Below, one piece after another: positions 1-9,498 of a stretch of 64,000 bases of DNA. The stretch is from Flavobacterium chungbukense (GTDB lineage: Bacteria; Bacteroidota; Bacteroidia; Flavobacteriales; Flavobacteriaceae): assembly GCF_020805785.1 (NCBI RefSeq), contig NZ_JAJGZV010000003.1, positions 707,730 to 771,729 of the forward strand. The letters run 5' to 3'. Position numbers and translations under genes: made by a program. The notes beneath the pieces are model-generated. The model was not told the DNA's origin. It worked only from the letters and a program-made list of their open reading frames with translations, and ran no database searches. How positions within the stretch are numbered: the first letter of the stretch is position 1; the number at the start of each line of letters is the position of its first letter.

Positions 1-1
1 A

Positions 2-3000
2 GATGAAGTAAATGTAGAAGCTTGGGGAGCAGGCGGAGCAGGCGGAGGTGCAACCTCAACTGTTTTGGTAGGAAGAGGCGGCGGCGGCGGCGGCGGAGGA
101 GCCTATGCAAAAGGTAAAATTACAACAAGCACGCCTCAAACGTTAAGTATATTTGTAGGGAAAGCAACGACCGGTGCAGTTGGTAATGGGGCATCTGGCG
201 GCGCATCATACATTGCATCATACACTTCTGTATTTAATGCTGCGGGAGGTACAGGTGGTCTTGCAAATAATGGAGGGACGCCAACTGGAGGTCTAGGAGG
301 TACAACGATAGGTGGCACAGGTTCAGAGGCAGGACTGCCAGGTAAAGACGGGTCTTCTGGAGTTCTATCCTTATTAGCTGTCTTTGGTGCTGGTGCTGGT
401 GGAGACGCTGGGAATATAGCTGGCGGCGGCGGTAGAGGTGGAGATGCAATTTCAAGTTTGTTATTAGGAAATAGTGTAGGTAATGATGGAAAGACTTATG
501 GAGGTGGTGGTAGCGGAGGTCTAGCTTCATTGGGAGCTTCTCACAACGGAGGGACAGGTGCACGTGGTCATCTAATAATTACATATAGCTGTAAAACATA
601 TAGTTTAAGTACAATAAAAGCATCTACCGCTTGTACCACTACTGGGACATCATTAGTCGAGTTTACAGGTACACCAACGAGCTTACCTAAAGGAAATTAT
701 GTGGCTACTTACAATACAAGCAGCGCGACAGGTCAAATTGCTAATTTTACGGTTGGAACTGCTGGTGTTGGAAGTTTTACAGCTTCAGGATTAAATACTG
801 TTGGAAATAGCACAATTACAATTACAACTTTAGCATCAATGGATTGTTCTTCAACAATTACGGCAAATAACGTAGTTACAATTGCAGTTACTGCTCGTCC
901 AACAATAGCGCTTAGTGCTATTCCAGGAGTATGTAGAAGTACAAATTCACAAAATGTAAATTTGCCTTACACCGCAACAACGAATGTACCAACAAATTAC
1001 AGTATTGCTTGGAATGCGTCTCCTGCAAATAATTTTGTAGCAGTTAACAACGCAACTTTGCCTGCAAGTCAGATAAGTATTGCAGTTCCTGCTGGAACAG
1101 GTGCAACAACCTACACAGGAACGCTGACTGTAAGTAATGCAGGTTGCGTATCAATTAACTATCCAATTTCGGTAGTTGTAAATGCTTTGCCTGTTGCGCC
1201 AACAGCTTCTGCAACTCAACAACCAACTTGCGCTGTGAATACAGGAACTATAACGGTAACATCTCCTGCATCTGGGACAGGTTTTTCATATAGTATTGAT
1301 GGAACTACTTTTACTAATACTACTGGAGTGTTTGCCAATTTGACGACAGGACCATACAATGTAAGTGTTAGAAATAATTCTACTCTTTGTCAGTCACCAT
1401 CGACTGCGGTTACTATAAATCCAGTAGTAGCTAAAATTTGGAACGGCAGCAGTAGTGCTAATTGGGCAACACCAGCAAATTGGACTCCAACTGGAGTTCC
1501 TTTAGCATCAGATTGCGTTACTATTCCGCCGATGACAACAAATCCAATTATTTCTGGAACAAATGGGACGTTTTTTGCAAATCGAATTACGATACAGAAT
1601 AATGGTTCTTTAATTGTTCAAAGCAGTAATACCTTAACCGTTACCAATGAAGTAAATGTATTAGGAACAGGTTCTTTTGTTTTTGAAAATAACTCAAGTT
1701 TAGTACAGATATCTGAAGCCGTTAATAGTGGTAATATTACCTATAAAAGAGATTCGAAACCAGTAAGACGTTATGATGCAACATATTGGTCTTCTCCAGT
1801 CACCCGCGTGCCAGCCTTTACATTACAAGAATTTTCTCCATTCACTTTATTAGACAAGTATTATAGATTCGATCCCAATAATGGTTGGACAATCATTTTA
1901 AATGGAACGGAAGAAATGGTTAAAGGAAATGGTTACAATATTCGGGCGCCTCAATCTTTTGATACTACCATTCCAAATGCAATCTATGGTGGTGTATTTA
2001 TTGGTGTACCAAATAACGGAACTATTTTAGGCCCTACTGCTGTGGCTACAAAAGGAAATCTTCTTGGAAATCCGTATCCTTCAGCAATTTATGCTGATAG
2101 GTTTATTGTTGATAATGCGGCAAATTATTATGGGACCTTGTATTTTTGGACACATAATTCGCTTCCAGTATACAACCCGGCTGATTCTAAATATTACTAT
2201 AATAATAATGATTTTGCGGTTTATAATCTTTCAGGAAATACAAATGCTGGATCAATGACAGGTACAGGAGCTACAACTCCAGGAAACCAAGCTCCGCCAT
2301 TAGGCTATATTGCGGCTGGACAAGGATTTTTTGCAAGATCAAAAACTGGGCAAAGAGCTGTTTTTACAAATTTAATGCGAGTATCTGGTAATAATAGTCA
2401 GTTTTTTAAATCTGGTCAAAGTGAATTTGAAAGACATCGTGTCTGGCTAAATTTTACGAATACGCAAGGAGCCTTTAAACAAATATTAATTGGTTATATA
2501 GAGGGTGCAACCAATTTATGGGATGATAACTACGATGCGGAAACTTTAAATTCAAATCCTTTACTTGATTTTTATAGCATAAATGGAACGATTAAATTGT
2601 TAATTCAAGGCCGGGCAATACCTTTTGAAGAATCGGATACAGTTCCGTTGGGATATAGATCTTCAATTGCAGGAGATTTTACCATTGCAATAGAACGTAC
2701 AGATGGCAACTTGAGTACACAGACAATATATCTGGAAGATAAGGCCACAAATAAGATACAAGATCTTAAAGCAGGAGCTTATACATTTACTACTGCGATA
2801 GGGGTTTTTAATGAACGTTTCGTATTGCGCTACACCAATAAAAATTTAGAAACGAATAATTTTGCCAGTCTTGATAAAAATGTATTTGTTTCTGTTAAAG
2901 ATAAAAACATCAAACTGCAAGCAGTATCGGATACTGAAAATCTTAAAGAAACAGCTATTTATGATGTCGGCGGGAAGTTGCTATATCAAAAAGAGAATAT

Positions 3001-3109
3001 TAATAATAAAGAATTATTGATTACAAATTTACCGCCAGTACATCAGGTGCTTTTGGTAAAAATAACATTGGATAATGGATACACAACTACTAAGAAAATA
3101 GTCTTCTAG
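2..3109 (+). CDS. Large secreted glycine-rich surface protein with T9SS C-terminal sorting domain (5' partial)
   Basis: The frame is open from base 2, so the true start lies before the window. The visible part starts with a glycine-rich stretch of about 190 residues (WGAGGAGGG and a run of eight or more Gly), like the Gly-rich domains of Bacteroidota surface proteins. Ig-like segments follow, then a SprB-like unit (YSIDGTTF ... GPYNVSV) and an NW-type motif (WATPANW). The last ~75 residues (IYDVGGKLLYQ ... TTTKKIVF) form a T9SS sorting domain, closer in look to type C (ChiA-like) than to the classic YPNP type A. The protein is probably exported across the outer membrane and attached or released; its adhesive or structural role is inferred. 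A strong terminator follows. Confidence 0.85.
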   Translation, partial: DEVNVEAWGAGGAGGGATSTVLVGRGGGGGGGGAYAKGKITTSTPQTLSIFVGKATTGAVGNGASGGASYIASYTSVFNAAGGTGGLANNGGTPTGGLGGTTIGGTGSEAGLPGKDGSSGVLSLLAVFGAGAGGDAGNIAGGGGRGGDAISSLLLGNSVGNDGKTYGGGGSGGLASLGASHNGGTGARGHLIITYSCKTYSLSTIKASTACTTTGTSLVEFTGTPTSLPKGNYVATYNTSSATGQIANFTVGTAGVGSFTASGLNTVGNSTITITTLASMDCSSTITANNVVTIAVTARPTIALSAIPGVCRSTNSQNVNLPYTATTNVPTNYSIAWNASPANNFVAVNNATLPASQISIAVPAGTGATTYTGTLTVSNAGCVSINYPISVVVNALPVAPTASATQQPTCAVNTGTITVTSPASGTGFSYSIDGTTFTNTTGVFANLTTGPYNVSVRNNSTLCQSPSTAVTINPVVAKIWNGSSSANWATPANWTPTGVPLASDCVTIPPMTTNPIISGTNGTFFANRITIQNNGSLIVQSSNTLTVTNEVNVLGTGSFVFENNSSLVQISEAVNSGNITYKRDSKPVRRYDATYWSSPVTRVPAFTLQEFSPFTLLDKYYRFDPNNGWTIILNGTEEMVKGNGYNIRAPQSFDTTIPNAIYGGVFIGVPNNGTILGPTAVATKGNLLGNPYPSAIYADRFIVDNAANYYGTLYFWTHNSLPVYNPADSKYYYNNNDFAVYNLSGNTNAGSMTGTGATTPGNQAPPLGYIAAGQGFFARSKTGQRAVFTNLMRVSGNNSQFFKSGQSEFERHRVWLNFTNTQGAFKQILIGYIEGATNLWDDNYDAETLNSNPLLDFYSINGTIKLLIQGRAIPFEESDTVPLGYRSSIAGDFTIAIERTDGNLSTQTIYLEDKATNKIQDLKAGAYTFTTAIGVFNERFVLRYTNKNLETNNFASLDKNVFVSVKDKNIKLQAVSDTENLKETAIYDVGGKLLYQKENINNKELLITNLPPVHQVLLVKITLDNGYTTTKKIVF

Positions 3110-3120
3110 ATTCTAAAAAA

Positions 3121-3154
3121 AAGCGGTTGAATATTAATTCAACCGCTTTTTTTA
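3121..3154 (+). terminator. Rho-independent terminator after the T9SS surface protein
   Basis: A perfect 12-bp stem (3121-3132 with 3137-3148) and a 4-nt loop are followed by a run of T. It sits 12 bases after the stop. The A-run on the left side means it can also end the convergent cupin gene. Confidence 0.9.
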
Positions 3155-3155
3155 T

Positions 3156-4022
3156 TTAGAATGTACGCTGTAGATTTTCATTAGTTTTAGTTATCGCTTT
3201 TTCATTTTTGTAATCAATCCATTTTTGGCCCTGAATTTTTCGCATCATAATATCGAAATGGCGCATTATAAAAACATTATAGGCGGCTTTTGATAAATTA
3301 ACAATGTTTTTTGGGAAGGATCTCAAACTCATTGAAAAACCTGGTGTTAGATATTTCATATAATGCCAATAACCTTCAGGCATGTACAGCATTTCTCCGT
3401 GTTTCAGATTAGTGATATATCCTTCTGCATTTTTGAGGGCAGGAAATTTTTCGTAATCTGGATTGTCAAAATCAATATCTTCTCTCGAAATTAGAGCGTG
3501 AGGGACTTTATACATATATTTTGACTGATCTGGAGCAAAAAGCATACATTGTTTTTCTCCATGAAAATGGAAATGAAGAATATTAGAATAATCAATGTCG
3601 TAATGCATAAAGACTCTCGAGCTTTCGCCTCCAAAAAATAGCATCGGCATTTGTTTGACTAATTTCAGACCAATGTCAGGCCATAAAAAGTCGTCTTTTA
3701 ATGATGGCACTTGTTTCATCAAATTGTAAAGAAAAATGCGATAATTGGTAGGTTTTTCTTCTAATAAATCAATGTAATCGCTCATTTTCATTTTAGTATG
3801 AGCTTCATTGAAGCCATCTTCATGATTTACAGGTCTGTCATCGTACAAAGGAACAATGGCGTCGCCTGAGATTTCTCTGATATAGGATAAATTCCATTTG
3901 TTATAAGCGGGCCAATCTTCGGTCAGTTCTTCAATAACAACAGGAATTTGTTTTTTTACATATTGGGAAATAAAATCATCTTTAGAGATTTTTTTTACCC
4001 TTTCGATTTGTTTTAATTTCAT
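3156..4022 (-). CDS. Cupin-like (JmjC/Cupin_8) domain protein
   Basis: A 288-residue cytoplasmic protein of the cupin_8 / JmjC-like family, whose known members are Fe(II)/2-oxoglutarate oxygenases. The metal-site HxD is seen in FMHYDIDYSN near residue 140 and a distal His in PEGYWHYMKYL near residue 217, giving the expected HxD...H triad. No signal peptide. The start is ATG. Length fits the family. Substrate (protein hydroxylation or a small molecule) cannot be told from sequence. A hairpin lies just before the start codon, so expression may depend on read-through or on a promoter not recognised here. Confidence 0.8.
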   Translation of the reverse strand: MKLKQIERVKKISKDDFISQYVKKQIPVVIEELTEDWPAYNKWNLSYIREISGDAIVPLYDDRPVNHEDGFNEAHTKMKMSDYIDLLEEKPTNYRIFLYNLMKQVPSLKDDFLWPDIGLKLVKQMPMLFFGGESSRVFMHYDIDYSNILHFHFHGEKQCMLFAPDQSKYMYKVPHALISREDIDFDNPDYEKFPALKNAEGYITNLKHGEMLYMPEGYWHYMKYLTPGFSMSLRSFPKNIVNLSKAAYNVFIMRHFDIMMRKIQGQKWIDYKNEKAITKTNENLQRTF

Positions 4023-4036
4023 TTTGCTGAATAAAA

Positions 4037-4069
4037 AAATTGCTTATAGCACTGAGCTATAAGCAATTT
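4037..4069 (-). terminator. Terminator of the 4160-4597 membrane protein gene
   Basis: Perfect 14-bp inverted repeat (4037-4050 with 4056-4069), 5-nt loop; on the minus strand the stem is followed by a run of seven T. It lies between two minus-strand genes. Confidence 0.8.
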
Positions 4070-4159
4070 AAAAATATTTATCGAGATTATTGAGCTCTTT
4101 TAACTAAATTTTTGATTTAATCGAATTTAAAATGATGTAATCTGCGAAACTCTTAAAAA

Positions 4160-4597
4160 TTAGTCCGCAGCATATTTATTATTCCAATACAGCATCATCA
4201 TTAAAGTAACAATTACTGAAGAAGCAAGTCCTTCAAATAATAAACAAATACAATAAGTTGGCACCGATGGATTTCCTCCAAACATAAAAGCTTCAGATAG
4301 CGTTCTAACATACGCATCTCCGCCTCGGGCATAACTGTAAACTAACAAGCCAAATACGCTCATTGATACGCCGACTACAGAAGTAGTCATGGCAGAAACG
4401 GCATTAGTAACAAAATTGGTTTCTCCCTCATGAAGATTCATCTGCATTGTTCTATTAACTCCGTAGAAAATAAAGAAAACATTGAGCGTTCTTAAATAAA
4501 ACAAATCTGCCAAACCTAATACATTCATTAATAAAAAATAAATGCCTATTCCGAGAAAAATCAAAAAACCGTTGGTAATTTCTTTAGGTAATTTCAT
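4160..4597 (-). CDS. Hypothetical four-helix integral membrane protein
   Basis: The 145-residue product has four predicted membrane segments, roughly residues 8-30, 33-47, 68-92 and 113-138. There is no signal peptide cleavage site and no family motif I recognise. It begins at ATG and is followed by its own terminator. The neighbours (cupin protein and ribF) give no clear functional link. Function unknown; the call as a real gene rests on its length, clean start and hydrophobicity pattern. Confidence 0.75.
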   Translation of the reverse strand: MKLPKEITNGFLIFLGIGIYFLLMNVLGLADLFYLRTLNVFFIFYGVNRTMQMNLHEGETNFVTNAVSAMTTSVVGVSMSVFGLLVYSYARGGDAYVRTLSEAFMFGGNPSVPTYCICLLFEGLASSVIVTLMMMLYWNNKYAAD

Positions 4598-4711
4598 AGT
4601 GGTTATTTTTTAGAAGATAATAGTAAATATTTGAAAAACAGTGTTCTATCAAATTTACTAAAAAAATAACTACAATGATTTAAAAACGAGGAAAAACTGT
4701 ATTGCGATTTT

Positions 4712-5641
4712 CTACAGAAGATTTATATAATTCACAGCAACTTTTTTATCGTTATTAAGTTGCTCTTTTAAGGCATCGACAGAACTAAATTTTTGCTCTT
4801 CGCGAATATAATGCAAAAGTGAAACTTCAATATTTTGGTTATAAATATCTTTATCAAAATCAAAAAGATGCACTTCAATGGTTTGTTTCTCGCCATTCAC
4901 AGTTGGATTAAAACCAATATTCATCATGCCAAAAACAGTTTCTTTGTTTACGACAGCTTTTACAACATAAACACCAATTTTTGGAATTAGTTTATAATCT
5001 TCTTCAATGTGAATGTTTGCAGTAGGAAAACCAATCGTTCTTCCTAATTGTTTTCCTTTAACAATCGTACCATTTAAGAAATAGTCGTATCCCAAATATT
5101 CGTTTGCTAAAGCCATATTACCGTCGTTTAACGCTTTTCTGATTTTGGTTGAGCTTACTGAAACATCTTGTATTTCTTGTGCTGAAATTTGTTCAACTTC
5201 AAAACCATATTCAATTCCAAAAGCAATTAAATCGTCAATGTTTGCTGTTCGGTTGCGTCCAAAACGATGATCGTGCCCAATAATAATTTTTTGAATTTGA
5301 AATTTATCGACTAAAATAGTATGAACAAATTCTTCGGCAGTCAGTCTTGAAAAACTTTCGTTAAAAGGATGAACCACTAAATTTTCGATTCCGGTTGCTT
5401 CCAGCAGTTTTGTTTTTTCGCTGATAGTGTTTAATAATTTTATTTCTGATTTTTCCTGAAGAACCATTCGCGGATGCGGAAAAAAGGTAAGAACCAGACT
5501 TTCATATTTCCCATTTTCAGTATTTTGGGTAATTCTTTCCAGAATTTTTTTGTGACCAATATGTACGCCGTCAAAAGTACCAAGAGTTAAAATAGTTTTC
5601 TTGGTTGACTGAAAATCGGTTATAGAATGAAAGAGCTTCAA
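4712..5641 (-). CDS. ribF: Bifunctional riboflavin kinase / FAD synthetase
   Basis: RibF phosphorylates riboflavin to FMN and adenylylates FMN to FAD in the cytoplasm. The N-terminal FAD synthetase domain shows GTFDGVHIGHKKIL and IIGHDHRFGRNR; the C-terminal kinase domain shows GKQLGRTIGFPTANI and the following GVYVVKA and NIGFNPTVNG strands. Length (309 aa) is normal. The start codon is TTG at 5641: the reading frame meets a TAA three codons upstream with no ATG, and a consensus -7 element lies 21 bases upstream of the TTG. Confidence 0.96.
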   Translation of the reverse strand: MKLFHSITDFQSTKKTILTLGTFDGVHIGHKKILERITQNTENGKYESLVLTFFPHPRMVLQEKSEIKLLNTISEKTKLLEATGIENLVVHPFNESFSRLTAEEFVHTILVDKFQIQKIIIGHDHRFGRNRTANIDDLIAFGIEYGFEVEQISAQEIQDVSVSSTKIRKALNDGNMALANEYLGYDYFLNGTIVKGKQLGRTIGFPTANIHIEEDYKLIPKIGVYVVKAVVNKETVFGMMNIGFNPTVNGEKQTIEVHLFDFDKDIYNQNIEVSLLHYIREEQKFSSVDALKEQLNNDKKVAVNYINLL

Positions 5642-5662
5642 AACAAATTATTTAAGATGCTG

Positions 5663-5670
5663 CAAATTTA
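5663..5670 (-). promoter_or_regulatory. -7 promoter element for ribF
   Basis: On the minus strand this reads TAAATTTG, matching the Bacteroidota -7 consensus TAnnTTTG. Its position supports the unusual TTG start of ribF. Confidence 0.6.
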
Positions 5671-5784
5671 TACTATTCTGTCTTAAATTTAATACTGGCT
5701 AAATCGAATTTTAACTATTCCTTAGATTTCTTTTTGTAAAAACAAGCCAACTCGTCGATTAAAAAGCGTTAATTGTCTTATATC

Positions 5785-5817
5785 TTGTATAATTTCAAAT
5801 TAATTGAATTAATTTTG
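5785..5817 (+). promoter_or_regulatory. Promoter of the secreted metalloprotease gene
   Basis: TTG (5785-5787), a 22-base spacer, then TAATTTTG (5810-5817), 20 bases before the ATG. This fits the Flavobacterium TTG-N17-23-TAnnTTTG pattern. Confidence 0.6.
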
Positions 5818-5837
5818 ATACTATATCCCGATCGAAT

Positions 5838-8519
5838 ATGAAAAAACAATTACTCTATATATTTTTTATTTTTTGCTGTGTTAGTGTCAAAGGACAGAAT
5901 ACTGTTTTGTGGCAAAAAGTAAATTCATCTTCCTCGCTTACGCAAAAGGCAAGTGCTTCAGAATCAAATAAATTATATTATAAATTAAATGCTGATCTAC
6001 TTAGTTCAAAATTAGTTTCTGCAACCAGTAAAACCGTAAAAAGCAATAATGTCGAAATAACAATTCCGAATTCGGAAGGAAATTTAGAACGCTTTTCGGT
6101 TTGGGAATCTTCTAATTTTGATCCAGAATTGCAGGCTAAATATCCAGAAATTAGAGCTTATCAAGGAATCGGAATAGACGATAAAAATGCTAAAATTTAT
6201 TTTAGTGTTGCTCCAATCGGAATGCAAACCATGGTTTTTCGTTTAGAAAAACAAACAGAATATATTGAGCAAAATCCTGATGATAGTTCTGAATATGTAG
6301 TGTTTAAATCGGCAGATAATGCAGCTTCAAAGATGCGTCTGAACTGCAACACAACCGATTTAGTTGCTGAGAATAAATCTTCAATTACAGGAAAAACGGC
6401 TTCAAGTGCCAAACAATATAAGACATTCCGTCTGGCATTATCTTGTACAGGAGAATATACTACCTTTTTTGGAGGTACAAAAGCGGGAGCATTAGCAGGA
6501 ATGAATGCCACTCTTACGAGAGTAAACGGAGTTTTTGATAAAGATCTTTCTGTAAAATTGATTTTAATTGCCAATAATGATGCAATAATTTATACTGATG
6601 CAACTACAGATCCTTATTCTAATGCTGCTCAAGGAACTGCAGATCCTGGCGGTACTTGGGGGCAGGAAGTGCAGACAACATTAACCAATGTAATTGGAAA
6701 TGCTAATTATGATATTGGGCATTTATTTGGAGCTTCAGGCGGAGGCGGAAATGCAGGCTGTATTGGCTGTGTTTGTGTAGATCCAACTGCTGGTGTTCCG
6801 CTTGGAAAAGGAAGTGCTTATACTTCGCCATCAGATAGAAGACCGCTTGGGGATACCTTCGATATTGATTTTGTAGCTCATGAAATGGGGCATCAGCTTG
6901 GAGGAACTCATACTTTCTCTTATAAAGCAGAAGGGTCGGGCACACATTATGAACCAGGAAGTGGTTCTACCATTATGGCGTATGCTGGAGTAACAGAAGA
7001 TTATGACATTCAAAGTAATTCAGATGATTATTTTTCATACGGAAGTATTAATCAGATTCAGAATAATTTAGCCGGAAAAAATTGTGCTGTAACGACACCT
7101 ATAACAAATAATCCTCCTGTAATCAATGCAGGATTAGATTATACTATTCCAATTAGTACACCGTTTATCTTAACTGGTACAGGTTCAGATCCTGAGGGAA
7201 ATTCTATAACATATACTTGGGAACAATTTGACAGCGCAATTACTACAACAGGAGCAAATAGTATTGCCTACGCAACAAAACCAGATGGTCCAATGTTTAG
7301 ATCATTTCCGCCAACGGCATCTCCGGTTCGTTATATGCCAGCTTTCAGTTCTGTTCTCAACAATCAGCTAACGACAACTTGGGAATCTGTTTCTTCAATT
7401 GCCAAAACGATGAATTTTACTTTGACAGGAAGAGATATTACAACAGAAGGAACAGCGCAAACTTATACAGATGCGATGGTTGTTACAGTAACTGCTGCTG
7501 CAGGACCATTTGCTGTAACTTCACAAAATACAGATAATATTTCTTGGGAAAGAGGTTCTGCACAAACTATTACATGGAGTGTTAATAATACGAATACACT
7601 TTCAGGATCATCAAACGTTAACATCAAATTATCTTTAGATGGTGGTTTGACGTTTCCTACCATTTTAGCTTCAAATACATTAAATGATGGGTCAGAAACT
7701 GTTTTGATTCCGTCCGGAATTACTCCGTCAACAAATTGCAGACTTTTAATTGAGCCAGTCAATAATATATATTATGCTTTAAATAAAAGTCCTTTTGCCA
7801 TTGGTTATGCTGTTTCTACAAGTTGCAATACTTACAATTTTGAAGGAGGTTATTCAACAGGCAACAGTTCTACCTATATAAGTAAAACTGTAACTGTGCC
7901 ATCTTCAACAGGAACAATTTCGGATGTAAATGTGTCTGTAAATGTAACTCATACAAGGTTTTCTGATCTTGAAATGCAGATTGTGAGCCCAAGCGGAACA
8001 GTAGTTAGTCTCTTTAATAAAAGCTGTGGCAGTACCAGTTCGACACTTGCACTTCAGTTTGATGATAGTGGAACTGCTTTAAACTGTAATGCAACCACTA
8101 GCCAAATTGTAATTCCTGCCAGCGCGTTAAGTGCCTTTAATGGCGAAAATCCGCAAGGAGTTTGGACTTTTAGAGTTCGTGATGCTGTTCTAGGAATGTT
8201 AGGAACTATAAATTCGGCTTCAGTAAATATTTGTAACAAGACGTATACATTAGATACTGGAGATTTTCAAAATGTAGACTTTACATTGTATCCAAATCCG
8301 AATAAAGGAAATTTTACGATTCAGTTTCAACGAGATTCACTTAAAGATATTAGAGTTTTTGTTCATGATATCTTAGGAAAATATGTGTACGATAAAACAT
8401 TTCAAGGTTCTGGATATTTTATTCAAGATATACAATTGCCAGGAGTGCCATCGGGAGTTTATTTTGTGACCATTACTGATGGGGAGAAAAGAACAGTAAG
8501 AAAAATAATAGTTAATTAA
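5838..8519 (+). CDS. Secreted reprolysin-like zinc metalloprotease, P-domain, T9SS type A sorting domain
   Basis: The 893-residue product has a signal peptide (residues 1 to ~20, ending SVKGQ), a propeptide-like region to about 190, and a catalytic domain with the extended zinc motif HEMGHQLGGTH (HExxHxxGxxH) near residue 350 and the Met-turn STIMAYAG. This is the metzincin/reprolysin layout. Ig-like domains follow, then a proprotein-convertase-type P domain at about 660-800 (LEMQIVSPSGT, ALQFDDSG), then a type A sorting domain starting at VDFTLYPNPNKGNF. It is probably secreted by T9SS and matured by propeptide removal. Substrates are unknown. It is transcribed alone and followed by a dispersed repeat. 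Confidence 0.93.
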   Translation: MKKQLLYIFFIFCCVSVKGQNTVLWQKVNSSSSLTQKASASESNKLYYKLNADLLSSKLVSATSKTVKSNNVEITIPNSEGNLERFSVWESSNFDPELQAKYPEIRAYQGIGIDDKNAKIYFSVAPIGMQTMVFRLEKQTEYIEQNPDDSSEYVVFKSADNAASKMRLNCNTTDLVAENKSSITGKTASSAKQYKTFRLALSCTGEYTTFFGGTKAGALAGMNATLTRVNGVFDKDLSVKLILIANNDAIIYTDATTDPYSNAAQGTADPGGTWGQEVQTTLTNVIGNANYDIGHLFGASGGGGNAGCIGCVCVDPTAGVPLGKGSAYTSPSDRRPLGDTFDIDFVAHEMGHQLGGTHTFSYKAEGSGTHYEPGSGSTIMAYAGVTEDYDIQSNSDDYFSYGSINQIQNNLAGKNCAVTTPITNNPPVINAGLDYTIPISTPFILTGTGSDPEGNSITYTWEQFDSAITTTGANSIAYATKPDGPMFRSFPPTASPVRYMPAFSSVLNNQLTTTWESVSSIAKTMNFTLTGRDITTEGTAQTYTDAMVVTVTAAAGPFAVTSQNTDNISWERGSAQTITWSVNNTNTLSGSSNVNIKLSLDGGLTFPTILASNTLNDGSETVLIPSGITPSTNCRLLIEPVNNIYYALNKSPFAIGYAVSTSCNTYNFEGGYSTGNSSTYISKTVTVPSSTGTISDVNVSVNVTHTRFSDLEMQIVSPSGTVVSLFNKSCGSTSSTLALQFDDSGTALNCNATTSQIVIPASALSAFNGENPQGVWTFRVRDAVLGMLGTINSASVNICNKTYTLDTGDFQNVDFTLYPNPNKGNFTIQFQRDSLKDIRVFVHDILGKYVYDKTFQGSGYFIQDIQLPGVPSGVYFVTITDGEKRTVRKIIVN

Positions 8520-8541
8520 CTTATAGCTTTAGTTATTTTCA

Positions 8542-8673
8542 ACACATAGAAACATAGTTTCTAGATGATTTAAAAAGGCGTTTCACTAATTTAAAAGCTC
8601 ATAGTTTTGCTATGTGTGGAAACTGGTTTCTTTTGATTTCCTTTTAAATAACAAAATCTATGTTTCTATGTGT
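8542..8673. repeat. MITE-like interspersed repeat, copy 1
   Basis: A 132-bp element bounded by perfect 16-bp terminal inverted repeats ACACATAGAAACATAG (8542-8557) and its complement (8658-8673). The interior carries AAGGCGTTTCAC and GGAAACTGGTTTC. A second copy, inverted relative to this one, is at 41480-41617. No coding capacity. It fills the gap between two convergent genes and may also act as their terminator. Confidence 0.85.
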
Positions 8674-8719
8674 TAAAACTTTTTTTTAAAAATTTCATCC
8701 ATCAGGTTAAACTAAATTT

Positions 8720-9400
8720 CTAATGCGCCATTGCAATACAGATGGTACTTATTCTGGCGCCTGGAATTTTCAACAAAGCACGTGAGCAAGCTTCAATGGT
8801 TGCGCCTGTGGTAAGAACATCGTCGACAATCAAAAAGTGTTTGTTGTGATCTGTTTTCGTAAATTCAACATCAAAGATGCTTTCAATATTTTCGGATCTT
8901 CCTAAAAGATTTTTTTTAGATTGTGTTTTAGAATATACTTTTCGTAATAAAAGGGTTTCATTAAACGAAATACCCAAACCTTCAGCAATTGCTTTCCCGA
9001 AATTAGTGACCTGATTATAGCCTCGTTCCTTCAATTTTCTTTTATGAAGCGGAACTGGAATTACAGCATCAAACGGGAGTTCAAAACAAACTTCTTTTAA
9101 ATCTTCCACGTACCAGTTTCCCAGAACGGTTCCAATTTCTTCATGACCTTTGTATTTGAGATTGTGAATCAGTTCCTGAACCATTCCTTTTTTATTAAAA
9201 TATAAAAATGTAGCGGCAAATTGAATATCGACTTTGCCGTAAAATTTTTTTATAGCTTCATTTTTTGAATCTAAATGATATTGAGTTAGAGGCATTTCAT
9301 GTCGGCAAACCGTGCAGAAAACATTTTCATTTTGAAGTAAAATTCCGCGGCATCCGTCACAGACTTTAGGGAAAAACAGATTTATTAGATAATTAATCAT
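8720..9400 (-). CDS. ComF family phosphoribosyltransferase-like protein
   Basis: The 226-residue protein starts with a double zinc-knuckle (CDGC ... CTVC within the first 35 residues) and ends with a type I phosphoribosyltransferase core whose PRPP loop reads LIVDDVLTTGAT. This is the ComF/GntX layout. In naturally competent bacteria ComF helps DNA uptake inside the cell; in Bacteroidota its role is unproven. ATG start; normal length. Divergent from glyS. Confidence 0.92.
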   Translation of the reverse strand: MINYLINLFFPKVCDGCRGILLQNENVFCTVCRHEMPLTQYHLDSKNEAIKKFYGKVDIQFAATFLYFNKKGMVQELIHNLKYKGHEEIGTVLGNWYVEDLKEVCFELPFDAVIPVPLHKRKLKERGYNQVTNFGKAIAEGLGISFNETLLLRKVYSKTQSKKNLLGRSENIESIFDVEFTKTDHNKHFLIVDDVLTTGATIEACSRALLKIPGARISTICIAMAH

Positions 9401-9483
9401 AAAAAGAAAGATTTTATTTACAAATTAAGTAAAATCATTGCTTCAAACTTTATTATTTTTCTTTTTTTTAAAGGTACTTTTTA

Positions 9484-9491
9484 TATTTTTG
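9484..9491 (+). promoter_or_regulatory. -7 promoter element for glyS
   Basis: TATTTTTG matches TAnnTTTG and ends 7 bases before the glyS ATG, so the mRNA should be almost leaderless. No TTG at the usual -33 distance was found. Confidence 0.5.
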
Positions 9492-9498
9492 CATCACT

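Noticed and set aside
234..563. 109-codon minus-strand ORF opposite the glycine-rich region
   Set aside because: A shadow of the Gly-rich coding frame, made of Leu/His-rich low-complexity sequence.
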